Assembly: GCA_963942565.1 (NCBI GenBank)
Contig: OZ012690.1
Location: 13,332,649 to 13,396,648, forward strand
DNA length: 64,000 nucleotides
Reading direction: 5' to 3'
Source of the DNA: Maea johnstoni
Taxonomy: Eukaryota; Annelida; Polychaeta; Spionida; Magelonidae
Made by a program: the position numbers and the translations under genes. The notes under the pieces were generated by a model that worked only from the letters and a program-made list of their open reading frames with translations, was not told the DNA's origin and did no database searches. The stretch's first letter is position 1; the number at the start of each line of letters is the position of its first letter. Shown here one piece after another: positions 53,053-64,000 of the stretch.

Positions 53053-53397
53053 CTGGAATGAAATATGGTAGGGTTAAAGATATATGCAAATATGCTCCTA
53101 TTTCAAACACTTTCTAATAAAAATATAACATTAAATGAAAGGTTTCCAGCCTCATCGTGGACATTACTTTGGGTCGAAGGTGACTTGGACATTAGTATGT
53201 ATTGATGACGTCATATGTACTGACGCCTGAGTTTCTAAGCATGCTATTAAGTGTCTAGATTAAAAAGGAGGGAAGGGGTTCCACGCTGGTTCCCTACATG
53301 TCCTCCCGATTTTAACCCTAATGAACTTAGTTATTAAACTTGTATTTTGCTTCTCCCACTGTTGGTATTGATTGCCCATTCGTAATTGTTATCATCT

Positions 53398-54205
53398 GTA
53401 AAGGAGCTGTCCCTGATGGAGTCAGTTCTTGGAGTTAAAGGATCTGCTCTACAGTGGTTCAAATCGTACCTGCTAGGCAGGAAACAGAGGATTAAAAATC
53501 AATGATGACTTCTCCGAAAATCACGAAATCCTGTGGTCTGTACCACAGGGATCTGTGTTGCGCGCTATTATTCCTACTATACATCATACCTCAGCTAAGG
53601 CACAGCTAATCCGATCCTACGGTCTGAAGAATCATGGCTATGCTGATGACACCCAGCTCTGCTTATCATTCAAAAAGACAAGTGATAACACAATTGTCAA
53701 ACGTGAAATCCTAAATCTTGAGAAATGTTTGTGTGACATTAGTGTCTGGAGGTCTCAGAACAAGCTGAAACTCAACAATGACAAGACTGAAATCATTCTA
53801 TTCGGCTCTAAGAAACACCTAGCTGAACTGAACATTAAGTCACTCTCTGTAGCGGGGACTGATGTGTCTGTTGCATCTGAGCCTGTGCCGAATCTGGGAG
53901 CTATGTTTGACTCTCAACTGATCATGGCACCCCATGTCAAAAGTGTTTTCAAAAAATCTAGCTTTCACCTGATAAATATTGTAAAAGCGAGACGTGTGTT
54001 AACAGAAGATGCCACAAAAACAGTGATGCAGTCACATGTGATGTCTCGTTTGGATTACTGCAATGCTCTCCTAATTGGAATACAACAGGATTTGATTGCA
54101 AAGCTGCAGCGACTACAAAACAGTGCTGCAAGGATAGTATCGAGAACCAGGAAGTATGAACATATCACACCTGTTTCTCATCAAGCTTCACTGGCTACCA
54201 ATCAA
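53398..54205 (+). mobile_element. Fragment of a non-LTR retrotransposon (LINE) reverse transcriptase
   Basis: Truncated at both ends. Recognisable blocks in order: LGVKGSALQWFKSYLLGRKQ, VPQGSVL, a YADDTQLCLSF active-site block, LNNDKTEIILFGSKKHL, SRLDYCNALLIGI, QRLQNSAARIVSRTRK and finally (second frame) LHWLPI. The order and wording fit the CR1/L2-type clades. There are at least three frame changes, so it is dead. The 3' side stops abruptly at a Harbinger end (54206). Confidence 0.85.
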
Positions 54206-54222
54206 TATGTGGGAGACCAGCA
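54206..54222. mobile_element. Isolated Harbinger right terminus
   Basis: TATGTGGGAGACCAGCA followed by TAA, abutting in mirror image the left end of the next element (54226). Only the terminal 17 bp are recognisable; left of it is LINE sequence. Confidence 0.5.
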
Positions 54223-54225
54223 TAA

Positions 54226-54479
54226 TGCTGGTCTCCCACATACGACTTTTAAGGTGCGAATTAAAAAAATGCAGTTTTTCGTGGGTTTTCGTGGGTTCTC
54301 GCGGTTGTTCGTAGTGAGTCTTAGTACAAATATTATAAGAAACATTAAAGTAATAATTTTCAGGCCAAATGTTTTAATATTAATGAACATTTTCAGTAAT
54401 ATTTCACAGATATTGGGTTAAATATTTTATAGACATAGCACAAATGTTTTGTGTTTGCTGGATATGTGGGAGACGAGCA
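54226..54479. mobile_element. Harbinger MITE, 254 bp, TSD TAA
   Basis: Left end TGCTGGTCTCCCACATACGA; right end TATGTGGGAGACGAGCA. TAA on both sides (54223-54225, 54480-54482). No gene. Confidence 0.68.
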
Positions 54480-54689
54480 TAAGGATGGTGTCATGAGTTC
54501 TGCTGGACACCTATTATTCGCAGATAGATGTCGCTTATGCTGCTCTCCCACATACGAATTTTAAGGTGCGACAAGGTGCGAATGAAAAAATCGTAGTTAT
54601 TCGAGTGTTGTCGTGATGTATCGTGGTTGTTCGCAGTCAGTCTTAGGTTTTCGTAGGCAATGCTGCGAATTAAAAAAAAAAGTTTTCCA

Positions 54690-54920
54690 TGTAAAACTTT
54701 TGGGTGCGACAAAAATTCTGTCGTAGGGAAGTATTTTTTGGCGAACATTGTCGTACATTGTCGAATATGCTGTCGCTACATGTTGTACATTATCGTATGT
54801 TGTCGTACATTGACGTACATTTTCGTACACTAATCAAATGTTCGACAAGGTACAACAACCTACGAAAGTGTACGACAATGTACGACAATGTACGACAATG
54901 TACGTGTGTATCTACGCATA
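54690..54920. repeat. Left subterminal array of gtcgtacatt decamers
   Basis: A dozen or so copies of gtcgtacatt, tgtacgacaa and close variants, first in one and then in the inverse orientation, with ten-base spacing in parts (tgtacgacaatgtacgacaa). Mirrored by 62130-62280 at the other end. Good candidates for transposase or Myb-partner binding sites. Confidence 0.65.
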
Positions 54921-55101
54921 TATACACACATCTACGAATGATATTTCCCATGCATTGGCTCACATGTATCAGCCAATCAAATTGCTTCTTATATGAGATG
55001 TAGGGACTCGGTTTAATGGCGGATACCAAAACAAGTACACGTGTTTTAAACCTTATCTCCAAAATCAAACTATTTCGGAGTTTTCAAGCATTGACAACAG
55101 G

Positions 55102-57119
55102 ATGCCAAGGCGGGGAAAGGGTAGGGGAGTCGTGGTACGAATGAGTCCCAGGAAAAAAACTACATCGTCATTGGATTCCACCAGAAATGATACCCCAGGT
55201 GATATCATACAACAACATGGACCCAACGACAATATTGAACAAATTCCCATGGATGATTCAGACTCGCAACCTACCCAAATGGTTGTCGAGGCTGATATAC
55301 ATTACCAGAACAGTGACACTGAGGCGGACAACACCTCTGATGCATGTAAGCATACCGTAAATTAAAAATAATATAGCTACATTTATTACTGTTGGAATTG
55401 ATATGATGACCAAGCAAAGCTTTAAATGATCGCACAGCTCAATCATATTTCTGCATTCCCTATTAAATACAGTCAAAAATTCACTAAATTGTTATCTGTG
55501 AAATCAATCTTCACTTGGACTTTGCAGAAACATTGCCCCTTGATATGAGCTTTATATTTGTTCAATAACCACCACACAGTATGAGTAGCAATTGACAGAA
55601 AAAATGGCATAGAATTATTATGATTTCTAACTGTTGCAAAATCATCATTTTGCAACAGATTTCATCTACAATTAAGAGACAAGTATAATTAATTGTGCTA
55701 ATTCTGGTATGCTAAATATATGGGAGATGCTGCTAGCCCAGGGGGTAGCTGCGCAAGCTATCATTGCTATGTATATGTGACCAACCCACACCCCTCCCCC
55801 ATGCCTCCTCAAATAATATTCAATAATTAAGGTGTAAGTCTACCTTCCCAATGCAGCTCGACAGCTAAGTGATTGACAGCATCTCTTTAGGAAAGTCAAA
55901 TCTGGATCACAAAGATGGTGATTTGCAAGATTTGGGGTGAAACAATGTTTTAGAAGAAAGCTTTTGGAGAACATTCTGAGATACCCAGGGTGGAATAGCT
56001 AAAAGTTCAATTTCTCTACTAATGAAGATTACACATAGATGTTGTCCCTACGTTTGTCTCTGCTTGAATAAATAATTTACTTGTTACAAACAAGTACTCA
56101 ATTTGATAGGTATTATGATGAATGAAAATTTAAAAAACCATCATCCCAATACAGTTAGTAAATGGTTTTGTGGCTATCTGATTTATTAATTGTGATTAAT
56201 ATACTTGTGGTTCAGTAACATAAACTAAGTTTGAACCCAATTTGAAATGATAGTGACCAGATGATACTTATTGCAGTTGACGTCCTGTTTAAAGCATGGG
56301 ACTAGAGCAGACGCAATCTCTTTGGGATTAATGTGTATTGCAGTCAATTTCTGAGCAGCTGACACTGATAATACACACTATATAGATATACACAGACACA
56401 GTGTCTCTGTTTGTAGAAATCTGATAACCACTTTCCTTTTTGCAAGTCATTTATATATAGATAGATATAGATAAATAATCTATATTTCAAAGTCGGTAAT
56501 AATTTTTACATAGTAAACACGAGCTGCCAGGGCTCTTGGCCGACTACAAAATAACAATTCAGAACTGAATATAAATACATGAGATCAGAGACTCTTTATG
56601 GTTAGCTCTAATAAACTCCAAGATGGTGCCTCCATGAACGTGCTGAGGCAGTGAATTTACTGTATTTTGCAACATACAAACATAGATATCTCAGTCAATA
56701 TGTGGTGTGCAATTTCAATCAAGGTATCCTGAGAAAGGTGACATTAAGCTCTAATCTCTTTCAATCATGAAGCTCGAGTTACGCTTTAATATGTTCTATT
56801 TATTTTATACTTATATTTTTTCAGCTCATAAGACCTGCGTTGAAGCAATCGACAGAGAGGTCTGTGATTTTAAGAAACCAAAGCTCAAGGCCATTGTTTG
56901 GCCATCTGAACAAATCCATATTGAGACGATTGAATGGCTGAAGGATCATCCTCTACTTTATGACAAAACAGACACATCATTCTATGACAAAACCAAGAGG
57001 GAGATGCTACTGAGTGAAAAAGTCCAAGAACTTAAAACAGATCACTCAGACATGATAAGTGAGTAATATTAAGTCTTCTGATTATGATAATTCAATTTTC
57101 CTAATGCATATGTACTACT

Positions 57120-57207
<88 letters not shown>

Positions 57208-59055
57208 CTACCTATTATTGATGTAATTATTGGTGTTCTGTAATTCCTGCTTTATTTCATTGGTTTATTATGTGCATTTATGGATTTTTGTTATTTAAGA
57301 ATGTATGTGTGTTTATATGAAAGTCATTACATATTATCAGGTAACATATTATTTACGAGGTTATTAGAAAAAATATTTATTTATTTAATTTGTAATGTTA
57401 TTGTGTTGTTATTTCAGTTGATGTTGACCTAATGAAAGCCTGGCTAAAGTCTGGTAGAACTAGATACGGTAAACTGACGAATGAGCGAAGTGGATCAGGC
57501 TCAAAAACTCACAGCAAGGCCAATCAATTCATTGTGGACCACTGGAAGTTCATACAAGAACACATCACTAGGATTGAAGGAAGGAAAAGCTCCAAGAAGG
57601 TAAGATTTATTGTATATGTAATAAACAAATAACTGCTTCATGAAAACTGTATACTGAAAGGTTGATTGCATGTGTTGTTGTTTTTTCAGATTAATATATA
57701 TCTAATCTATGTGTTATTCTTTCAGTTACATATTTGAATAACTATTATATGAATTATTTCTATATAATTTTTCTATATTTCAGTTTACCACCTCTCGCAG
57801 AAGCCACACCGATGTCCCGGATGAGGATGATATTCTACCAGACGATGTCATTAGTGAGGATCTTGATGATGATGCGTTCAGCGACAATACTAAAAGCTCC
57901 ACCCCCAAGCCAGCATCGAAACTCAATACTACTTCTTCACAAGATCACTTATCAAAAGTAAGTATATTTATTATATTAGTTTCCTCCCCTAGCAGGCACT
58001 ACACATACAGAAACCATTTCAATCCCCCGGGGGATATTCCAGAGCAACTGGCAGCATATAGCGCACGCACTCTAAGCACTGCCTTATTTATGCTAGGTAC
58101 CGATTTTGCAGCTGGGTAGACTGAAGCAATATGGAATAAACTGTTTTGCCCAAGAAGGACCAAAGTGCCCACATGTGTATGTATATTACCATGTAAAAAT
58201 GTTAAAAATGCATGTTACCTAATAAATTTATTTTCATCTTTTTATCAATTTTAGCTTCTTAGGAGGGCAGACCAAATTGCCACAATGCAGACCAAGGAGA
58301 AAACACCTTCAGAAAGGAGAGTGGAGGCCTTCTTAGGATTTGTTGCATATGAGATGGAAGCAATACCCAACAAACATTGGGACTACTTCACAAGAGAAAT
58401 ACAAGATGTCATTATGAAAGCAAAGGTAAATATAATTTCAAAATTAACTTAGGAACTAATAATGATCTTCTTTTACTTTCAGGACACAGCTATCATGCAA
58501 TACATATAATATGATTTTTTTTTTGTAGGAACATATTTGTTGGACTGATCACACATCACAGTAATATATATGGATACAAATATTAATGTCACGTTATTTA
58601 TTTTTCAGAGAGATGATTACTTGGATACCAACACCCAGTCAGCAGGAAACTATTCTCAGGGCAACCAGTCTCAGCTGAAGCAATCCTCTAATCTTCCATC
58701 CTCACAGGCCAACCAGACTCAGTGGAACAACTTCCAGCCTCCGTTCGCACAGGGCAATCAGTGGAACCAGTTATGTCATGGCAACACCCAGCAGGGCAAC
58801 CGGACTCAGTGGAACCAGTCGGCCCATCCTAGTAATTGGAACCAAAATACCTGGAATAACTCACAGCAGCCATCTTTGAACAACCCCAATGCTGGGTGGG
58901 TAGAATCCAACCAGTGGATTAACCCAAATCAGGGTAGACCAACACCCTCCCCTCCAGTTTCTGTGAATAGCAGTTCCGCATCAGGACCAATCCTCACGCT
59001 ACTTGGTGCAGAAAGTAGCATGAGTGAAACCAGTGATGACATGGTTAATCTGTGA
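55102..59055 (+). CDS. Harbinger MADF/Myb-like DNA-binding partner protein, 6 exons
   Basis: Exons 55102-55345, 56825-57058, 57418-57599, 57784-57957, 58255-58425, 58609-59055; GT-AG introns and matching phases, 483 aa. Harbinger elements need such a trihelix protein to bring the transposase to DNA and the nucleus. The MADF/Myb-like domain spans about residues 105-215 (IEWLKDHPLLYDKTDTSFYD, DVDLMKAWLKSGRTRYGKLT, NQFIVDHWKFIQEHI). An acidic stretch follows (DVPDEDDILPDDVISEDLDDD). Next comes a helical block ERRVEAFLGFVAYEMEAIPN like those that dimerise or contact the transposase. The last exon is a low-complexity N/Q/W/S tail with repeated NQTQWN/GNQ motifs (about residues 336-440). Intron 4 carries a headless SINE. 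No stop or frameshift seen; it looks intact. Confidence 0.83.
57121..57205. repeat. (TA)n microsatellite
   Basis: About 80 bp of TA in intron 2 of the Harbinger Myb-like gene. Confidence 0.92.
57985..58175 (-). mobile_element. Headless copy of the tRNA-derived SINE
   Basis: Same body as 38240-38450 ('cagctgggtagactgaagcaatatggaata', 'gagcaactggcagcatata' over shorter stretches) without the tRNA part. It lies in intron 4 of the Harbinger partner gene, so it is younger than that Harbinger copy or moved with it. Confidence 0.68.
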
Positions 59056-59662
59056 CATTTATCCATAGATAAGTGAGAATGAAAAAGGAAGAACTTGATA
59101 GTTTAAGAGTTCCATCTTTATTTAAACATTCTTGATTGTGAACAACTTTCAGTTTATTATATGAACCCATACATGGTTCAAATTTTATTAAAGAAAACGC
59201 AACAACATATGCAAGACCGCATATAAGTGGTAAGCACACCACTAATTGTATCATGTCATTATCATGGAAATTAAATATTGTTCATCAAAATATTACTCAC
59301 TGTCTTGTTGTCAATTATGTATTTTCAGAAGCACCACCAAAACTGATTAGTGATCAAACCACACATAACCTAGACGCTTAGTGCCTTTAAATACGGCTGC
59401 AAGCCGTTCCCTTATTAGCAAACTCTGAAACTGGCACCCTCAGCAAATGGGTTAGACTAGTTAGAAATACGGCATCATTTCTAGCCAGGTCACGTGGCTA
59501 ACTTTATCTGCCCAGAAAGAAAGCGGATAACAGAAAACACACATTTTTTACATGTAGTATTAGATTAGCAGGGCTTGCAGTTTTTTTCAATGGAAAGGTT
59601 CCCATGTCCATGCCAGGCGCGCCTTTTCTTCCGTGCACTATTTCTTTCAAATTACTTTTCTT
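59056..59662. other. Intergenic spacer between the two convergent Harbinger genes
   Basis: About 600 bp with no ORF of interest. It must hold both 3' ends; short attaaa-type words exist but no strong polyadenylation signal stands out. Confidence 0.4.
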
Positions 59663-61081
59663 TTATAAATCACTATCACTATCAGAACCAATGGCTGCTG
59701 CTTCTGGAATTTCCTGTTGTTTATTCCCATCATTTAGTCCAATTACACTGTCTTGCCATGACACTTGCCCAGCTGGAGTTTGGAAATATTCTTTCAAATG
59801 CTGCTGTACAGCTTTACCAGCCTTTGTCACTTTGTTTCCGCGCAAATTCTGTAGACTAGAAATGGGTGTGCGACAACTATGTTCTCTCCATCTTGTATCT
59901 ATCATGCCACCTGTAGTATTGGTCATTGTATCAGCATCTTCCTGAGCTTCCAGTCTCTTCGTTAACATAATGTTATGCAGTATGCAAGTTGCATGAAGAA
60001 TTAATTTAGAATTTTCAACATTCTGCTCCATTGGTCTTCGCAAATACCTGAATCGCATGACTAAAATACCAAACACATTCTCGACAACTCTACGGGCTCT
60101 AGACAGGCGGTAGTTAAAGACTCTCTGTTTATTGTCCATTCCACGGAAAGGATATGGTTTCATCAACCAGGGTTTAAGTCCAAACGCATCATCCCCTACC
60201 ATAAAAAAGGGCAGCTCTGGAGCATTCGGATCATCCTCAGTTCCCGGTAGCTTTCGATTCGGTGGGAAACCTGCTTCACCATAATCCACAGCATAGGAAA
60301 TGTCTGTATTTGACCATATACCACCATCAGAATCACCACCAGGTTGACCAATGTCAACAAACAGAAATCTATAGTGGGCGTCTACCACAGCCATCAGCAC
60401 AAAAGAAAAGAATTTCTTATAATTGAAGTACAGGGATCCACTCTTTGGGGGTTTCTTGATGGCTATGTGTTCACCGTCTATAGCACCACAACAATTTGGC
60501 AAATTCCACCTTGTCCAGAATCCATGTGCAACCTTCTCCCATTCTTCAGAGGTGTTCGGGCATTCCAAATATTGTTCATTATATGTCAATACAATGGCAT
60601 TACACACCTCTCTAACAATCTTGCTGATGGTGTTATTAGCTACACAAAATTCCAAAGCTAAATCCACATATGACATTCCAGATGCCAGGTGTCTCAGAGT
60701 AATCATCAGTTTAATTTCAGGGCATAAAGATTTTCTCCATGGAGAATCCTTTTTGATGAGCATAGGAGATATATCTTGAAGTATAGATTCATATGTTCTG
60801 ACCGGAAACCTCATGTAATGTTTAAAGACTTTCGGATCTCTAGCCTTCAGTCTAGGTAAAATCTTATGATAAACACTACATTGCAGCCTTTCATCGGAGA
60901 TGGTTTTAATCCAAAAACATCTCTTTTTAGGGTTCCTCTTCCTGACTTTTCTAGAGTCTTTTTGAAGGATATGAATGCACTGATATATTAGTGCAAGAAT
61001 GATGATTTGGTAGATTTCCCACACTTGGTGTTCTTTGTCACTTGGTAGCTCAATCATTTTGTGATGTCTCACCAACCACAC
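59663..61081 (-). CDS. PIF/Harbinger transposase (HARBI1-like, DDE superfamily 4)
   Basis: Single uninterrupted ORF of 472 aa. It catalyses cut-and-paste transposition into TWA sites together with the Myb-like partner. N-terminal basic segment (KVRKRNPKKR, near 45-54), helix-turn-helix-like region (LRHLASGMSYVDLALEF near 129-145), then the DDE domain: D202 in GAIDGEHI, D297 in VGDDAFGL, E334 in RRVVENVFGIL, plus VDIGQPGGDSD and ATCILHNI. All three catalytic residues are present and length is typical (350-480 aa). The C-terminus is acidic (SDSDSDL). Start chosen as the first Met of the ORF; MIELPSDKEH eight residues on is an alternative. Appears intact. Confidence 0.92.
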   Translation of the reverse strand: MWLVRHHKMIELPSDKEHQVWEIYQIIILALIYQCIHILQKDSRKVRKRNPKKRCFWIKTISDERLQCSVYHKILPRLKARDPKVFKHYMRFPVRTYESILQDISPMLIKKDSPWRKSLCPEIKLMITLRHLASGMSYVDLALEFCVANNTISKIVREVCNAIVLTYNEQYLECPNTSEEWEKVAHGFWTRWNLPNCCGAIDGEHIAIKKPPKSGSLYFNYKKFFSFVLMAVVDAHYRFLFVDIGQPGGDSDGGIWSNTDISYAVDYGEAGFPPNRKLPGTEDDPNAPELPFFMVGDDAFGLKPWLMKPYPFRGMDNKQRVFNYRLSRARRVVENVFGILVMRFRYLRRPMEQNVENSKLILHATCILHNIMLTKRLEAQEDADTMTNTTGGMIDTRWREHSCRTPISSLQNLRGNKVTKAGKAVQQHLKEYFQTPAGQVSWQDSVIGLNDGNKQQEIPEAAAIGSDSDSDL

Positions 61082-61194
61082 CCTCGAAACTGGACCACTT
61101 AAAACAGGTTTGAATGACCCACATCAGAATGATCAAACAGGTTATTGGCCTAATTTCTAGTTACAAACACAGGAATTAATGCAGAATTTAAAAA

Positions 61195-62045
61195 ATATCG
61201 TACTTTACTTACGAATTTTGCCATTTTTAGGTTGAACCTATTCGTATTTAGTCGAATATTGTCGTAAGTAGACGTAGACCTGGCGTATATTTGCGTATGT
61301 ATGTCGTAGTTAGTCGTATTTATGGCGTGCATATTCGCACACATTCGCATACATACGCACCTTCATATTCGTACCAAACTACGAATGTGTTCGCCAACTC
61401 ACGAATAATTGCGATAGAAAACGTACAATGTCGCACATATGATGTTGTAGTCGTACATCAATCGTATATGCTGTCGTGGGATGTCGTATAATTTCGTGGT
61501 TGAACGTACATATCTAACGAATGTGGAAAACACCAATTTTATAGCCAATTCGTGGCTTTAATCGTAGATTTGAGATCGTGTATGTTCGCACATTAGATTC
61601 GTATGTGGGAGACCAGCATAAATGCTGGTCTCCCACATACGAATCTAATGTGCGAACATACACGATCTCAAGTCTACGATTAAAGCCACGAATTGACTAT
61701 AAAATTGGTGTTTTCCACAATCGTTAGATATGTACGTTCAACCACGAAATTATACGACATCCCACGACAGCATATACGATTAATGTACGACTACAACATC
61801 ATGTGTGCGACATTGTACGTTTTCTATCGAAATTATTCGTGAGTAGGCGAACACATTCGTAGTTTGGTACGAATATGAAGGTGCGTATGTATGCGAATAT
61901 GCACGCCATAAATACGACTAACTACGACATACATACGCATATATACGCCAGGTCTACGTCTACTTACGACAATGTTCGACTAATTACGTATATGTTCAAA
62001 CTAAAAATAACAAAATTCGTGAGTATACTACGATTTGTCGTGAAA
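61195..62045. mobile_element. Two Harbinger-related ends joined tail to tail (425-bp arms)
   Basis: Arms 61195-61618 and 61623-62045 are inverse with few differences. The elements' own termini meet in the middle (...gggagaccagca-taaa-tgctggtctccc...). Subterminal sequence 'taatgtgcgaacatacacgat' differs from the outer element's 'tttaaggtgcgacaagg', so this is a separate subfamily. Confidence 0.7.
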
Positions 62046-62480
62046 TCACCGTCAATTCGTGGCTTTGTAGGATAAATTTTCGCCAATTACCTATTTTTCC
62101 ATTCTGAAGTAGGTCATGTATAAAGTTGCACCTTTTCGTACCTTAAATAAGTGTACGCAAATGTACGTGAATGTACGATTACATACGACAGTGTACAACA
62201 TATAACGTCACGATGTTCAACCATGTACAACGATGTTCGACAATGTACGACAAAAATGACTTCCTTACGACAGTATTTTTGTCGCACCCAAAAGTTTTAC
62301 ATGGAAAACTTTTTTAAAAATTCGCAGCATTACTTACGAAAACCTAAGACTCAGTGCGAACAACCGCGAGAACCCACGACAACCCACGAAAAACTACGAC
62401 TTTTTAATTCGCACCTTGTCGCACCTTAAAATTCGTATGTGGGAGAGCAGCATTACATAAACCAAGTCCTCAACCACTAA

Positions 62481-63308
62481 TGGTAGGATCCCACTTACGA
62501 TTTTAATGTGCGAACATTCAACATTTCAAATTTACGATTGAAGCCCCAAAATCGTTGAAAAAGTGCTGTTTTTCTCATTCGCGGTATGTGTACGTTAAAC
62601 TACAAAATTCAATGTGCGAACATACACAATCTCAAGTGTTTCCGTGAAGCCACGAATTCTCTATAAGATTGCTGTTTTCCTCATTCGTGAGATATGTACC
62701 TTTTAAAACTACGACATTGTACGATATCCCATGACAGCATGTACGCTTGATGTGCGACTACATCATGACTATCATACTATCGTAATTAGTCGTAAGTAGG
62801 CGCACATATTTGTAGTGGGTTACGAATAGGAAAGTGCGTATATATGGGAATGTATGTAAATATGCATGACGTAAACACAAATGCATATATACGCCTGTCG
62901 TCTTCTTCCGACAATTTTCGATCAATTACGAATATTTTCAAACTAAAAATGCCGAAATTCGTAAGTGCACTTTGTGGTGAAAACATCATCGTCGTGGCTA
63001 TGTAGATCAAATTTGGCCAATAACCAATTTTTTCATTCTTAAGTGGGTCATGTATTTTGTGGCACTCTGTCGTACATTTAATGAGTGTACGCAAATGTAC
63101 GACTACATACCACAATGTATAACACATTACACTCACTACAGTATTTTGGTCGCACCGAAAAGTTTTATTAGAAAAACTGATTTTAAATTCGCAGCATTAC
63201 CTACGAAAACCTAAGACTCACTGTGAAAACAGCGATAACCTACGACAACCAACAAAAAACTACAATTTTTTGAAGTCGCACCTTGAAGTTGTATGTGGGA
63301 GAGCAGCA
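62481..63308. mobile_element. Decayed non-autonomous Harbinger element, TSD TAA
   Basis: Left end TGGTAGGATCCCACTTACG is a mutated version of the family terminus; right end TATGTGGGAGAGCAGCA is intact. TAA at 62478-62480 and 63309-63311. Inside are 'gtacgcaaatgtacgac' repeats and pieces of both subfamilies, suggesting nested insertions. Confidence 0.55.
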
Positions 63309-63311
63309 TAA

Positions 63312-63712
63312 GACATCCCACGATAGAATGCACAATTGATGTACGACTACAGCATGAGATGTGTGACATAGTACGCTTCATATCGAATAAGTCTCAAGTA
63401 TGCGAACATATTTGTAGTTGGCTATTTATGCAAATGCATGCGAATATGCACGCCATAAACACGAAAAATAACGACTAACATACGTATATATACGACAGCT
63501 GTACGTCTACTTACGAAAATATTCGATTTTATTTACGAATATTTTCAAACTAGAAATGGCAAAATTCGTAAGTACACTAGCATCTGTGGTGAAATCATCA
63601 TCAATTCGTGGCTTTGTAGGTTAAATTTTCCACGATAACCTAAATTTTCATTCTGAAGTTGGCTATGTATATTGTGGCACTTTATCATACGTTTAATGAG
63701 TGTAATGCTGGT
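63312..63712. mobile_element. Internal fragment of the Harbinger subfamily seen at 61.6-62.1 kb
   Basis: 'gacatcccacga.ag.at', 'tgcgaatatgcacgccataaacacga' and 'cgtctacttacgaaaat' align with 61755-62060. No termini. Confidence 0.5.
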
Positions 63713-63715
63713 CTC

Positions 63716-64000
63716 CCACATACGAATTTTAAGGTGCGACAAGGTGCGAATTAAAAAGTCGTAGTTATTCGTGTGTTGTCGTGATTTATCGTGGTTGTTC
63801 GCAGTGAGTCTTAGGTTTTCGTAAGAAATGCTGCGAATTAAAAAAAAGTTTTACATGTAAAACCTTTGGGTGTGACAAAATACTGTCGTAAGGAAGTCAT
63901 TTTTTGTTGTACATTGTCGTACATTGTCGAACATCGTTGTACATTGTTGAACATCGTGTCGTAATATGTTGTACATTGTCGTATGTAATCGTACATTCAC
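63716..64000. mobile_element. Left end of a further Harbinger element, cut by the window edge
   Basis: TAA-TGCTGGTCTCCCACATACG... continuing 'aattttaaggtgcgacaaggtgcgaatt' and the gtcgtacatt decamer array, nearly the same as the left 310 bp of the 54538 element. The rest lies outside the window. Confidence 0.7.

Larger units (their letters stand above)
54538..62452. mobile_element. PIF/Harbinger transposon, 7.9 kb, two genes, TSD TTA
   Basis: TGCTGCTCTCCCACATACG at 54538 and its inverse CGTATGTGGGAGAGCAGCA ending at 62452, with TTA at 54535-54537 and 62453-62455. Inverted homology extends about 310 bp inward (gcgacaaggtgcgaa, 'cgcggttgttcgca', 'gtttt.catgtaaaacttttgggtgcgacaaaa'). It ends in arrays of the decamer gtcgtacatt and variants. 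Carries the MADF/Myb-like gene (+) and the DDE transposase (-), convergent, as in known two-gene Harbinger elements. A foldback of related ends (61195-62045) lies within the right part. Confidence 0.82.

Noticed and set aside
53555-54421. 288-aa open frame as a host gene
   Set aside because: It is a frameshifted LINE reverse transcriptase fragment running into Harbinger sequence.

Overview
The window reads as draft-assembly nuclear DNA of an invertebrate animal, most likely a deuterostome and possibly an amphioxus. That placement is inference from an intron-rich eIF2B epsilon gene, a fibrinogen-related gene and very dense, diverse DNA transposons; nothing here settles the species. There is a 200-bp N gap at 41301-41500.

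The host gene that can be read with confidence is EIF2B5 (345-34906, + strand). Its 16 exons all have consistent phases and predict 696 residues. Its introns are packed with short elements. Six hAT-like MITEs with exact 8-bp target duplications occur in the window: five in these introns, the sixth at 36.6 kb. There are also two TTAA-flanked MITE families, TA- and TTA-flanked MITEs, and a 4.1-kb long-inverted-repeat element in intron 3. Four exons (8, 13, 15, 16) are preceded by decayed tandem copies of their own 5' end, three of these arrays also repeating the 3' splice site. Intron 15 holds a 10.28-kb hAT element (23969-34248) with an 8-bp duplication AGTGAAAG and an open 8-exon ZNF862-like transposase gene. 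Its 5' part carries a 138-bp satellite with a five-monomer higher-order structure.

From 34.9 to 41.3 kb there are repeats, a tRNA-derived SINE and two to three small minus-strand exons of a gene I do not recognise. They are followed by a 1-kb (TCTAGATA)-rich satellite and the gap. From about 42 to 53 kb a roughly 5.7-kb segment is tandemly duplicated. Each copy carries, on the minus strand, a two-exon fibrinogen-related domain plus Ser/Thr-rich stalk exons; a signal-peptide exon lies at 53.0 kb. All modules are phase 1-1.

From 53.4 kb a decayed LINE fragment is followed by a cluster of PIF/Harbinger elements. The main one (54538-62452, TTA duplication, inverted repeats of about 310 bp) carries the two expected genes in convergent order: a MADF/Myb-like protein with an N/Q/W-rich tail, and a DDE transposase with an intact triad. 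Several other Harbinger ends abut end to end around shared TAA sites up to the window edge.

The main themes are acceptor-anchored tandem duplication inside EIF2B5, two apparently open DNA-transposon gene systems (hAT and Harbinger), and a modular secreted fibrinogen-like gene.
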